Made by a program: the position numbers and the translations under genes
The notes under the pieces: generated by a model
What the model was told of the DNA's origin: nothing
Databases searched by the model: none
Seen by the model: only the letters and a program-made list of their open reading frames with translations
Part shown: positions 18,199 through 27,485 of the stretch, piece after piece
How the letters are laid out: each line of letters begins with the position of its first letter
Numbering within the stretch: the stretch's first letter is position 1
Source of the DNA: Bacteroidales bacterium
GTDB taxonomy: Bacteria; Bacteroidota; Bacteroidia; Bacteroidales; UBA6680
NCBI GenBank assembly: GCA_025210735.1
Contig: JAOARD010000027.1
Span: 59,785 to 123,784, forward strand
Length of the DNA: 64,000 nucleotides
Direction: 5' to 3'

Positions 18199-20358
18199 TT
18201 ACTTAAGCATAATTTTTTTAACCTTTGTAACGCCATTGTTAAAGTTAACTTTAATTATAACCATACCTGAATAATTCAGATCAGGAACCATTAAAATGTC
18301 GTCAGCAACAAAGTCTCTGTGTAATATTCTACCTGTCTGATCGTATATATACAGACTCTCAAATCTGAAGCTATTAAACTCAACCTCAACATAGAAAACA
18401 TCATCGGCAGGATTTGGATATACAAAGATACGTGGTTCGTATATTGATTTTGTATCCAACTCTTTTTTGTCAGATCTCTTATCAGTTTTTGCTATAGGAC
18501 TGTTTCCATTATCATCAGTTCTGCTATCGGCAACACGGTTCTTATTATTTCCCGGAACAAAACGTATGTTTACAGATGGATCGCCCATAAGATGATAGAT
18601 CTCCCAGTAATACTTCTTTCTGCTTGATGTTGACTCCTCAACAGCCAGATTACCACCAACAATCATCTGTCCTTGTGTTGAGTACCAATTGTTTTGTGCT
18701 TCACCATGAGTATGGAATAATCTGTCAAAAGCACCAAGATGATTAGCATTATACGTAGGGGTAGATGTTATACTTTTAAAACCAACAGCCCACCAGAAAT
18801 CTTCATCCCAGTACGAATAATCTGAAGCTCCTATATAACCAACAGCGCCTTTATTTGCAACTCTGAGTACCTTCTCACCAAAACACTCACTAACATCAAA
18901 CTTACTTGAACGGCAACAATTACCCACCCAAAGACCATATTTATGATTATTTGTAAGACCATTAATATCACTTCTGCTGAAGTTAGGATCTGACCAACCA
19001 TCGTATGAGCAGTGTGCAGAGTAGTTTGCAAAACCAACACCATTATTAATATCTGTTTTTATGCTTGCGGCATAATTGGCTCCATAAGGCTCGTTTTGCA
19101 AATATGTTGTTGCTGTAATGCCATTTTGCGAAGTAAAATAGTTATTCTTAGCATAATTCAACTGTCCGTTACCCCATGTAAGTTCATGGTAATAGTCATC
19201 GCCGGCAACCAAAAGAGCACGTTTAATATACGTTGGATCTGGCATTGTATACTTCTCATACTCCAGTGTTTTATCTATCTGTGGAGTTAATTGCGATACA
19301 TTCTGTGCAGAGAAACGCCCGTAATAAAGATCAGGAATATTATCATTTGTATAGTCAAAATAATATAGATCAGACTTATGAGCACCTTTTGTGTAAGAAG
19401 GTACCTGTGCAATATCACCTACAAGAAGAGCATAATGAGGAGGTTTATAACCATTTGGAGGGTTATTATATAACCCTTTAAGGTAATTCTTAATAGATGT
19501 TGTTGTGTTACCAACACTTGGCATATCTGTATAACCAACAATTACATTATAACCCTTTTGTTGTTTGTGTGTAATAAATGGAGCAAGAGCAGTTTCAAAC
19601 ATTCTGTCAGCAACAATCACATAGGTAATAGTTTCAGTAATATTCTCCTTACTCATCTCTTCCGGATTGGCAATATAACTGTTAATTACATTGTTAAACA
19701 ACGGACTTGAATATTTACGCTTCATAGCATCAGTTCTTGCCATATCAGAGTTAACAAACTCTATGTCAATAGTCAAATTATTAAGTACTCTCAGCTTATT
19801 CTCAACAGGATTGTACTGAATAGGATTAACAATAACCCTTCCTAACCTTGTGCTTCTAAGAATACCTGCATTTTCGAACCTGACAATGTCCTTATTAAGA
19901 TATTCATTTATTGAGTAAGCTCTCTTATCAATAACCAACTCTCCAGGCTCTTCGCTTTTAGATACCGATGCCTGTGCAGGAATAATCATCTTCTTAATGT
20001 CAGACTTGCTGAGATCAATAATCTGCTCATCGTAACTTAAAACCTTAAATCTTACATCGGCACCCAAAGGTACTTCAATAAGTCTGCTATAGACCGGGAT
20101 ATCAGGCTTTCCAACATCAAAAGTTTTCATTAGACCATCTGTTTCAAGCCTAACAAAACTACCACTACGTTTTGTGTTGTCGCTCTTTAACGTTACCGAA
20201 GATATTTTTGCATTAAACTGCAAAGCAACATCTCGTTTAGACTTTTTGCCAATAACAAAAGTATTTTTGCCGGCTTTATTAAGATTTATCACTGTGCTCT
20301 GGGTAAAAGCGGTATTAATCATCACAATACCAAGTGTAAGTAAAATGAACTTTTTCAT
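18199..20358 (-). CDS. Gingipain-type cysteine protease (peptidase C25) with T9SS tail
   Basis: 719 residues. Signal peptide 1-20 (ending AFTQ). Residues about 30-230 are the propeptide-like region. The C25 domain (about 240-600) has the catalytic His449 in NYSAHCSYDGWSDP and Cys481/Cys482 in VGNCCRSSKF; spacing to Phe487 favours Cys482. A T9SS type A sorting domain ends the protein (IFVYPNPADDVFYVEVE, ending KVKKIMLK). PorU, the T9SS sortase, also belongs to C25, but PorU proteins are longer (about 1100 residues) and lack a sorting tail, so this is a secreted protease. Target peptides are unknown. Confidence 0.92.
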   Translation of the reverse strand: MKKFILLTLGIVMINTAFTQSTVINLNKAGKNTFVIGKKSKRDVALQFNAKISSVTLKSDNTKRSGSFVRLETDGLMKTFDVGKPDIPVYSRLIEVPLGADVRFKVLSYDEQIIDLSKSDIKKMIIPAQASVSKSEEPGELVIDKRAYSINEYLNKDIVRFENAGILRSTRLGRVIVNPIQYNPVENKLRVLNNLTIDIEFVNSDMARTDAMKRKYSSPLFNNVINSYIANPEEMSKENITETITYVIVADRMFETALAPFITHKQQKGYNVIVGYTDMPSVGNTTTSIKNYLKGLYNNPPNGYKPPHYALLVGDIAQVPSYTKGAHKSDLYYFDYTNDNIPDLYYGRFSAQNVSQLTPQIDKTLEYEKYTMPDPTYIKRALLVAGDDYYHELTWGNGQLNYAKNNYFTSQNGITATTYLQNEPYGANYAASIKTDINNGVGFANYSAHCSYDGWSDPNFSRSDINGLTNNHKYGLWVGNCCRSSKFDVSECFGEKVLRVANKGAVGYIGASDYSYWDEDFWWAVGFKSITSTPTYNANHLGAFDRLFHTHGEAQNNWYSTQGQMIVGGNLAVEESTSSRKKYYWEIYHLMGDPSVNIRFVPGNNKNRVADSRTDDNGNSPIAKTDKRSDKKELDTKSIYEPRIFVYPNPADDVFYVEVEFNSFRFESLYIYDQTGRILHRDFVADDILMVPDLNYSGMVIIKVNFNNGVTKVKKIMLK

Positions 20359-20705
20359 TTTTTAATTGATTAATAATTAGTAATAAATTTATTTATATCA
20401 TATTATGTGTCAGTAATACAGATTACTACATACATCTTATGATCAGAATAAAACCCGGAGATAATAACATTATGTACTCCGTATGAATACAGAAGTTGCA
20501 TAAATATCCCGGAACAGACTGAATATACTATCGGTTTAAAGCATACAAGATATGCCTGCTTGCTCAGAGCAGATAGTCTCAGTTCTGTAAATTTAAAGTG
20601 CGTCTAATTATATCTGTTATACACGTAGCATACATGTATAATTATTGAGTGGTTGTGTTTATAAACGTTGCAATTACAACATTTGATTCCAATATACTTA
20701 TTATA

Positions 20706-20745
20706 TTGATATATGCAAAACGGTAATATAAGTTTTGTATATCAA
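20706..20745. promoter_or_regulatory. Large bulged hairpin in the 20359-20778 gap
   Basis: TTGATATA + CAAAAC (20706-20721) pair with GTTTTG + TATATCAA (20732-20745), with a 2-base bulge. It lies 34 bases past the stop of the M20 gene and may end its transcript, but there is no T run. The rest of the 420-base gap shows no gene and no clear promoter for the protease. Confidence 0.4.
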
Positions 20746-20778
20746 TACAGTGTAAAAAAATCGTTTTTTATAGTAAAA

Positions 20779-21918
20779 TCAATGCTCCTGACAGTTAATA
20801 TATTTATAGATGTTAAAAAACATATCTGCACCATTGTCAATAATATCATCCGGAAAATCGTAATCAGGATTATGCAAATCGGGTTGATCTACTCCAGAGC
20901 CAATGCCAAACAGACAGCCATTAAATCGCTCAGTATAATATGCAAAATCTTCTGACCATCTGAATGGTTTGTCTGGTGTAAGAACTGATATTTTATTCTC
21001 AACAGCTGCTTTAATAACCATATCTGTACAGGTGTTATTATTTACAGTTGCCGGAAATACCTCGTTATATGTTATTGAGTAATCTAACTTCTCACTTGTT
21101 GCAATGGTGTAGATTATAGTTTCAACTCTTCTTGTTAGTGTTTTCATATCGTCATTATCAAATGCACGTAGAGTAACCATAATATCAGCATTACCTGGTG
21201 ATGTTCCAAATGCAATTTCACCCATATTAATGTGTATTACTGTCAGCATAACATGATCGTTAAACTCATCGTTGTTTTCAACAAGACTATGTAACTGCTT
21301 AATTATATCTGCTACAGCATTTGCCGGACTAATTCCGTTTTCAGGTTCAGCGGCATGCGATGTTTTGCCAAATAATTTTAAAGTCATGCCTTTTGATGCA
21401 GCACTAAAATTACCACTTTTAACAATAACCATTCCTTTCCTATAGCCGGGAATATTATGAAGAGCAAAAATATAATCGGGTTTAATCGGAGCAAAATTTA
21501 TATCGTTTATAACATCAAAAGCACCTTGCTCCATCTCCTCAGCTGGCTGAAAAAGAAGAAGCACTCGTCCTGTTTTAGGTCTGTAACCTGATATCCGCTT
21601 TGCCAGATCTGCAATAATAGCCATATGACCATCATGACCACAAGAGTGAGCAATACCTTTGTTTACAGAGCTGTACTCACTATTGCTCTCTTCGTCAACA
21701 TAAACAGCATCAAGCTCGGCCCTGAATATTACGGTATGTCCAGCATTACCACTATCAAACAGATATGCCTTTCCGGTTGACCCCAGACTAATAACATCAT
21801 CAGGATTCAACTTCTTCATAAATGAATCAATACGCATAGCAGTGTTGTACTCACAATTTGATACCTCCGGATTTTTATGCAGAGTATGTCTCAACTCAAT
21901 TATATCTCTGTCAGCCAT
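20779..21918 (-). CDS. M20-family metal-dependent amidohydrolase
   Basis: 379 residues, normal for the IAA-amino-acid / hippurate hydrolase subfamily. Metal-binding residues are visible: Cys93 and His95 in HSCGHDGHM, Glu127-Glu128 in QPAEEMEQGA, His154 in ALHNIPG, and a C-terminal His in LHNPDYDFPDD. A dimerisation lid domain spans about 170-290. It should be cytoplasmic and cleave an N-acyl amino acid; the acyl group and amino acid cannot be told from sequence. It is a single-gene unit. Confidence 0.88.
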   Translation of the reverse strand: MADRDIIELRHTLHKNPEVSNCEYNTAMRIDSFMKKLNPDDVISLGSTGKAYLFDSGNAGHTVIFRAELDAVYVDEESNSEYSSVNKGIAHSCGHDGHMAIIADLAKRISGYRPKTGRVLLLFQPAEEMEQGAFDVINDINFAPIKPDYIFALHNIPGYRKGMVIVKSGNFSAASKGMTLKLFGKTSHAAEPENGISPANAVADIIKQLHSLVENNDEFNDHVMLTVIHINMGEIAFGTSPGNADIMVTLRAFDNDDMKTLTRRVETIIYTIATSEKLDYSITYNEVFPATVNNNTCTDMVIKAAVENKISVLTPDKPFRWSEDFAYYTERFNGCLFGIGSGVDQPDLHNPDYDFPDDIIDNGADMFFNIYKYINCQEH

Positions 21919-22061
21919 AGCTGTTAGTTTTTTTTATTTGCAAAAGTTAACTAAAAATGATGTAACTATTCGTGTAAGTTATTATGCTTAATAATATATA
22001 TGGGGTAACATTTAATTTTGATAAACAGCACAAATAACTTCATAACAAATGGTACAATTTA

Positions 22062-22069
22062 TATATTTG
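22062..22069 (+). promoter_or_regulatory. -7 promoter element
   Basis: TATATTTG, exact consensus, 25 bases before the ATG at 22095. No -33 TTTG is seen at normal distance. Confidence 0.4.
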
Positions 22070-22094
22070 CAATCACCAAAATAGCCTGTATAGC

Positions 22095-22958
22095 ATGAAA
22101 AGAATTAAACAGTTTTTTACGAGAGAATATAATCTTCTGAATTCGTTAAAAAGTAGCCTTACGTTTGTAGCGTTATTATTTGTTATACTATATATATTTA
22201 TGTATGTATTCATGCCTTTTGGTTTGTATAGTCTTCCTCAGAAAGATATATACATATTAATAGCAAAATACATTGGTTATCCGTTAATTATTTGGTTTAT
22301 CGTACTATACCTGCTGTCATCAATAATTAAAAGTTCTTACACTATTTTTGGTACAATGATGCTTATGTTGTTGTTACTTGTTATATCAGGATTGACAACA
22401 CACTTTATATGGGCCGATTATTTTAACTACAGAGGATTGAATTCAGTAATGTTATATAATTCAGTCTTAATGTCGGTATATATAGGATTTATGCCAATAA
22501 CGCTGGTTGTTGTTTTTCATTCAAACTATAAATTGAGTAGTCAGATAAAGGAGATTCTTAAGATAAATAATAGTATAATTGATAGTACAGACAATGAGAA
22601 GGAGCGTTGCAATATTACAATATTATCAAGAGAGCAGAATAAGGAGTATAAGATTAATTCTGAAAATATAATATATGTACAGTCACAGGATAACTATATA
22701 AAAGTTATTACAGTTGATAATGATGATATAAAACTAGAACTTATAAGAACAACTCTTGGTTATGCAGAAAGAGATATAAGAAAAGATTGTTCTCACATAA
22801 TCCGTTGTCATAATAGCTATATTGTAAACCTGAATAATGTAAAGAGAGTTGAAGGAAATTCTGCCGGATATAAATTACAATTAAAAGATAGCGGCGATGT
22901 TATTCCGGTATCGCGTAAATATGCAGGTGATGTTAAAGCTTACTTCAGTACCAAATAG
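22095..22958 (+). CDS. Membrane-bound LytTR transcriptional regulator
   Basis: 287 residues. Four transmembrane helices occupy about 20-155. A cytoplasmic LytTR DNA-binding domain follows at about 185-285 (IIYVQSQDNYIKVI, IIRCHNSYIVNLNNV, PVSRKYAGDVKAYF). There is no receiver domain and no adjacent kinase, so this is a one-component regulator that senses at the membrane. The following Ntn-hydrolase gene on the same strand is a possible target. Confidence 0.85.
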   Translation: MKRIKQFFTREYNLLNSLKSSLTFVALLFVILYIFMYVFMPFGLYSLPQKDIYILIAKYIGYPLIIWFIVLYLLSSIIKSSYTIFGTMMLMLLLLVISGLTTHFIWADYFNYRGLNSVMLYNSVLMSVYIGFMPITLVVVFHSNYKLSSQIKEILKINNSIIDSTDNEKERCNITILSREQNKEYKINSENIIYVQSQDNYIKVITVDNDDIKLELIRTTLGYAERDIRKDCSHIIRCHNSYIVNLNNVKRVEGNSAGYKLQLKDSGDVIPVSRKYAGDVKAYFSTK

Positions 22959-23130
22959 CATACAATTCTGTTTCGGAATATAGGTAGATAGTTGCTGATT
23001 ATACCGCACTATTGTCAATAGTCCCTGTGTTTGTTAACTGTCCCGTAATAGTGTCAGCTATCCCTTTATGTTTCCGATAAGAGGTGGTTATCAGTAGTTT
23101 TGCTTGAAGTTAAATTATAAAAGTAAAACT

Positions 23131-24201
23131 ATGAGAATTTTAAAAACAGCAATCCTACTTATTTTATTACACTGTACAATATTTACTATTCCGGTAAAAG
23201 CATGCAGTGCATTTCTATTAAAAAACAGCGAAAACAGCCTGATGTGTAAAAGTTACGATTGGGATTTTGGCGAAGGAATAGTTGTGATTAATCCAAGAGG
23301 AGAGGAGCGTATATCAATGCCTGTGATTGGTGGTAAAACAACATTCAGATGGGTGTCTGAATATGCAAGTATAACCTTTAATCAGTACGGGCAAAACCTG
23401 CCAAATGGTGGAATTAATGAAGAAGGACTTGCTATAGAGATTCTTGTACTGAATGTATCTGATTATGGATCGGTAAAAGGATACAGCTGTCTTAACGAAC
23501 TACAATGGATACAGTTTGGACTGGATAACTTTAAGAGTGTAGATGATCTAATAAAAGGTACAGAGAAGATAAAGGTAAAACATTTGTATGCAAAGGTACA
23601 CTACTTTATATCTGATGCCTCCGGAAAATCGGGAGTAGTAGAGTATATTAATGGCAAACGTGTTGTAACCACAGGTAGTAAAATGCCATATAATGCAATT
23701 ACAAACTCAACATATTATAGTTCTGTAAGAGGGTTGAAAAGTGCCAAGGGCGGATGTAGACGTTTTAAGACTATTGCCGCAGCAGTTAACAAAGACTATT
23801 CTGCTTACTCAACCACTAAACTTACAGATAGAGGATTTACAATACTTAACAGTGTAAAATCAGAAAAAAGGACACAGTGGCAGATTATTTATGACCTAAA
23901 AGCAAAGAAGATACAGTTCAGAACAAAAGATAACAGTAATATACGAGAGATTAATATATCTGATTTTAATCTGAATAGTAACGCAGATGTAATGTATGCA
24001 AGCATGAAATCAGACTGTAAAAAAGATAACTTTAAAAAGATATCTAAGAGTATAAACAAGTATCTGTTAACTAACGCCTTTACAAATCTTAAACTACAAC
24101 TACCTGGTGTTGCACTAAACGAACTTGTAAACTATACAACTACCGCTAAACCAACAGAGAAACTACAAACTGTGGTTGATATGTTTGATAGAATTAGGTA
24201 A
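23131..24201 (+). CDS. Choloylglycine hydrolase / penicillin V acylase-type Ntn hydrolase
   Basis: 356 residues from the ATG at 23131. A TTG at 23104 would extend the frame but would bury the signal peptide behind a charged stretch. Cleavage after Val-Lys-Ala exposes Cys25 of KACSAFLLKN as the N-terminal nucleophile, as required in this family. Further marks are SYDWDFGEG and YGQNLPNGGINEEGLAIE. The enzyme should be periplasmic and hydrolyse a linear amide; bile-salt hydrolase, penicillin acylase and N-acyl-homoserine-lactone acylase roles are all known in the family and cannot be separated here. Confidence 0.85.
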   Translation: MRILKTAILLILLHCTIFTIPVKACSAFLLKNSENSLMCKSYDWDFGEGIVVINPRGEERISMPVIGGKTTFRWVSEYASITFNQYGQNLPNGGINEEGLAIEILVLNVSDYGSVKGYSCLNELQWIQFGLDNFKSVDDLIKGTEKIKVKHLYAKVHYFISDASGKSGVVEYINGKRVVTTGSKMPYNAITNSTYYSSVRGLKSAKGGCRRFKTIAAAVNKDYSAYSTTKLTDRGFTILNSVKSEKRTQWQIIYDLKAKKIQFRTKDNSNIREINISDFNLNSNADVMYASMKSDCKKDNFKKISKSINKYLLTNAFTNLKLQLPGVALNELVNYTTTAKPTEKLQTVVDMFDRIR

Positions 24202-24483
24202 CATTTAGCTGTTGTGTGAAATTAGAACATCATTTTTATCTAAGATTATTATATTCGCATCACAAAAAACAGGAATTCTCATGATAATGGAATATGTAGT
24301 ATTCTTATTCGGGACATGAATGTTAAAAAAGAGTTGCATATAGGATTGGTATGTGGAATTCCGTTTGACCATTAAAAAGAAAAATAAACAGATGAAACAA
24401 AGCATGAGAATAGTCATTCACACACACGGAAATGATTATAAATGCGAGTTCCATCTGACAAATAAAAAAACAATTATAAACAG

Positions 24484-25431
24484 ATGAAGCTAAAAGTGAA
24501 AATTATAATGATATCATCTATATCGTTGGCGGTAATATATGTATTGTTGAGGATTACTGGTTTAATGTTTTATAATTTGCCAACTAAATCTATGGAAAGT
24601 ACTGTTCCTGTCAGATCAAAGTTGGTTACTATGCGTATGAATTTTTCGCCAGAAAGGAATGAGTGTATTGTATTCCGTAATCCAAAATGCGATACTGTTT
24701 TAATTCCACATAATTATAATAATTATTATGTATTTAAACGCAAATTTGGTATTGATAGTCTTAAGAAGAGATATAAGATCAAGTATGTTCCGTTAGAATT
24801 TCGTGAGGAGTCGTTTGGTCGTTGCGTTGGTTTACCCGGAGATACAGTAAAGATATATGACGGCAATCTTTATGTAAATAATACGCTATTTGAAGCAAAA
24901 GGAATTAAATATTGCTATTCAGTAGTGTTTTCAGGAAAAGAAAGATTTAGTTTAGATGAGATAAATAGGCTTAAACTTGACAGAGACGATATTTTTTACA
25001 CTGAAGAAAGTTCTTTCTTTTATGCTACAAAAGATCAGGAGGCAAAAATCAGATCAACAATTAATATAGATACACTATATCGTATTACTGCAAATATAAA
25101 TATTTCAGATCCGGATGTCTTTCCTAATTCAGAGAATTACAACTGGAATATAGATTATTTTGGAGAACTTGTTATTCCGAAAAAAGGAAAAAGCATAGCT
25201 TTAACGCTTGATAATTTGCATCTTTATAGAAGATTAATAGAGAATTATGAGAATAACGATCTGGTTGTAGACTCTTTAATAAGAATTAATGGTGTTGTAT
25301 CAGATAATTATACCCCAAAACAGAATTACTACTTTATCTGTAATGATAACAGGTATCTGTCAATAGATTCCAGACACATTGGTTTTATACCTGAAAATCA
25401 TATATCTGCTAAATTATTGTTTACGATTTAG
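24484..25431 (+). CDS. Signal-peptidase I-like (S26) membrane protein with altered active site
   Basis: 315 residues. One N-terminal transmembrane helix (8-28), then box B with Ser36 (PTKSMESTV). Box D reads SFGRCVGLPGD, so the position of the general-base Lys (normally K-R-x-V-G-L-P-G-D) is Gly112. Box E is intact (NDNRYLSIDSRHIGFIPE). A roughly 100-residue insertion separates boxes D and E, as in other Bacteroidota LepB proteins. The missing Lys suggests an inactive or unusually working paralogue, with a housekeeping LepB expected elsewhere. No substrate is suggested by the neighbours. Confidence 0.75.
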   Translation: MKLKVKIIMISSISLAVIYVLLRITGLMFYNLPTKSMESTVPVRSKLVTMRMNFSPERNECIVFRNPKCDTVLIPHNYNNYYVFKRKFGIDSLKKRYKIKYVPLEFREESFGRCVGLPGDTVKIYDGNLYVNNTLFEAKGIKYCYSVVFSGKERFSLDEINRLKLDRDDIFYTEESSFFYATKDQEAKIRSTINIDTLYRITANINISDPDVFPNSENYNWNIDYFGELVIPKKGKSIALTLDNLHLYRRLIENYENNDLVVDSLIRINGVVSDNYTPKQNYYFICNDNRYLSIDSRHIGFIPENHISAKLLFTI

Positions 25432-25776
25432 TATTACTACAATTATGTTAAATAGCTATATAGCAGCGATTAAGTAGGTAATCATTGTTATATCGCTCTT
25501 TATTCTTACATGCTCTACAACATAAAAAAAACTTAATCCCTTAACGTGCGGGGGAAAGTACTTTGTTATAAACAGGTAGCAAATCAAAATAGAGTTAACC
25601 TCACTTGACTTAAGTTAATAAATATCATAATTTGTTTATAGTTCTTTGAAAACTATTTATCTGATACCCCACATCTCAGAATTATGAATATATGCATGCC
25701 TTTACTTAATTGTAAATCTGAATTATAGTAATCTGTAATTGTTTAAGAGATGTACGTTGTCTGACATTATCGACTC

Positions 25777-26154
25777 AAAAGTATGCTTGAGATGATTGCA
25801 ACTAAGCAAGATCAACCTGAAAGTATGCATGAGACGTTTGCAACTGAGCATTGTCAACGTGAAAGTATGCATGAGACGCTTGCAACTGAGCATTGTCAAC
25901 GTGAAAGTATGCGTGGTATGCTTGCAACTGAGCATTGTCAACATGAAAGTATGCGTGGTACGCTTGCAACTGAGCATTGTCAACGTGAAAGTATGCGTGG
26001 TACGCTTGCAACTAAGCACTGTCAACATGAAAGTATGCGTGGTACGCTTGCAACTGAGCATTGTCAACGCGAAAGTATGCGTGAGACGTTTGCAACTGAG
26101 CATAAGCAATGTGAAAGTATACATGAGAAGCATGAAACATACATTAGGAAGTAT
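25777..26154. repeat. 42-bp tandem repeat, nine units
   Basis: Units begin at 25777, 25819, 25861, 25903, 25945, 25987, 26029, 26071 and 26113. Units 2-8 are nearly identical; the first and last are degenerate. Because 42 is divisible by 3, four of the six frames stay open. The plus frame from 25783 would give a 14-residue repeat (ESMRGTLATEHCQR). Differences between units fall at all codon positions in each frame, so I see no evidence of protein-level selection. Units 5-7 contain a small hairpin (GCGT-GGT-ACGC). The stretch 25432-25776 before it shows no gene. Confidence 0.9.
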
Positions 26155-26257
26155 AGCATTAAGACTCTGTAATATATACGGTATACAGAAATGCGGTTTG
26201 AATATAGTTTAATGAATTACACAACTAGAATTATAATATTTTTAAAAAAAGTTACAC

Positions 26258-26911
26258 ATGGCTAGAAAAGGAATGACACAATTTGAGGCACTAAACCACT
26301 ATTCAGCAGTTATTAAAACAGCAAGTACACACCCGGAAATTTTCAGTAAGCTTGAGGAATTTGGTTACGATTCTGTTCAATTAGGCAAGGGTAAAAATTT
26401 ACTTGAAAATACTATATCTGCCTATGATAATAGTAAAAAGGAGAGTATGGAACTGAAAGAAGCCTCTGAAAAATTTAAGTATATACGCGATAGTATTGCG
26501 GACACATTCAGTAAACATCGCAGGTTGGCGCAGGTTATATATCGTGGCAATGTGTCGGTAACTAATAAACTGGAAATATACAAGAGAAACTCCAGAGTTT
26601 ATAGCGAATGGCTTGAGCATATGATAAGATTTTATGATATCTCAATTGAAGATGTAGAGATTCAGAACGGACTAAAGAGATTCCGCATTGAGATTGGTGA
26701 TTTGCAGGAGATGAGAGATAAGATAGATGAGATGATAGAACAAAAGCGTAAATGTGATATAGAAAACAGTGAAAAACAGAGCGCTACACAATATAAAACC
26801 AAATGCTTTGAAGAGTTAGATTTATGGATGTCTGACTTTAATAAAGTAGCGAGTATTATTTTTGAAGATGATCCTCAAATACTTGAGGCACTTGGGAGAA
26901 CTGTTCCATAA
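26258..26911 (+). CDS. Helical hypothetical protein
   Basis: 217 residues, beginning MARKGMTQFEALNHYS. It is almost wholly helical by composition, with heptad-like stretches at about 50-90 and 150-185, and has no signal peptide or membrane segment. No family is recognised. It directly follows the 42-bp repeat array by about 100 bases. Confidence 0.6.
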   Translation: MARKGMTQFEALNHYSAVIKTASTHPEIFSKLEEFGYDSVQLGKGKNLLENTISAYDNSKKESMELKEASEKFKYIRDSIADTFSKHRRLAQVIYRGNVSVTNKLEIYKRNSRVYSEWLEHMIRFYDISIEDVEIQNGLKRFRIEIGDLQEMRDKIDEMIEQKRKCDIENSEKQSATQYKTKCFEELDLWMSDFNKVASIIFEDDPQILEALGRTVP

Positions 26912-27003
26912 TGTCTATACTATAAAAATCGATAATACAGGATTTAACAGTTTGGTTGGTTATTTTTATTACATTTCATAAAACATCCTGTAGTTTAGTT
27001 TAT

Positions 27004-27035
27004 CAGAGAGTTATAAATTACAATATAACTCTCTG
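27004..27035. terminator. Terminator hairpin between convergent genes
   Basis: Perfect 12-bp stem CAGAGAGTTATA (27004-27015) / TATAACTCTCTG (27024-27035), followed on the plus strand by TTCTTTTTT. It lies just past the stop of the minus-strand operon at 27043. Confidence 0.85.
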
Positions 27036-27042
27036 TTCTTTT

Positions 27043-27246
27043 TTATGCTCTGTCTTTTCTGAATAGTACCACAGCATACAGGTTTGCTACAATTGATAAG
27101 CCAATTAACAAACCTTTCGCAAATTCGTACGAATCTGGCTGATATCTGTTAATTATGATCATTGCAGCCAGGCAAAACTGACCAATACCAATTGACAGAT
27201 AACGCGTCTTTTTTTTATCATTTTTACACAGTAATTGTATCAGCAT
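27043..27246 (-). CDS. Small two-helix membrane protein, paralogue of its neighbour
   Basis: 67 residues with two transmembrane helices around a conserved loop NRYQPDSYEFAKGLLIGLS. The upstream gene has the equivalent DKYRPNSYQFEKGVLIGLA, so the two arose by tandem duplication. It is the last gene of the sigma-factor operon (14 bases after the previous stop). Function is unknown; a role with the sigma factor's membrane partner is inferred only from position. Confidence 0.65.
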   Translation of the reverse strand: MLIQLLCKNDKKKTRYLSIGIGQFCLAAMIIINRYQPDSYEFAKGLLIGLSIVANLYAVVLFRKDRA

Positions 27247-27260
27247 AATATAATTTCTAT

Positions 27261-27485
27261 TTATAAAGTTCTTTTTTTCTCATTAAAGTAGTATACAAGT
27301 ATCACAATTGCTGCAAGCATTGTTACACCAGCCAAGCCAATAAGCACTCCTTTCTCAAACTGGTAGCTGTTAGGTCTGTATTTGTCAATTAGCATTGCAA
27401 AAAAGAATGATAACTGACCAACGGCAAGTGTTGTCATTCCTAATATCTTCTTTTGAGATTTCTCTACTGTTTTTATACAATTCAT
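27261..27485 (-). CDS. Small two-helix membrane protein, paralogue of its neighbour
   Basis: 74 residues with a short cytoplasmic N-terminus and two transmembrane helices (about 15-33 and 46-66) flanking DKYRPNSYQFEKGVLIGL. Its ATG overlaps the stop of the upstream membrane-protein gene (27482-27485), showing translational coupling. It is similar along most of its length to the 67-residue product that follows. Confidence 0.7.
   Translation of the reverse strand: MNCIKTVEKSQKKILGMTTLAVGQLSFFFAMLIDKYRPNSYQFEKGVLIGLAGVTMLAAIVILVYYFNEKKRTL

Noticed and set aside
24205..24417. 70-codon minus-strand frame with a hydrophobic N-terminus
   Set aside because: It lies alone in a 280-base gap, has no ribosome site or promoter in view and resembles no family; chance frames of this size are common in AT-rich DNA.
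25777..26154. CRISPR array
   Set aside because: The 42-bp units are contiguous with no unique spacers, and no cas genes are present.
25723..26212. Frames of 129-138 codons across the 42-bp repeat on both strands
   Set aside because: All arise because the repeat length is a multiple of 3; codon-position analysis of unit differences supports none of them.
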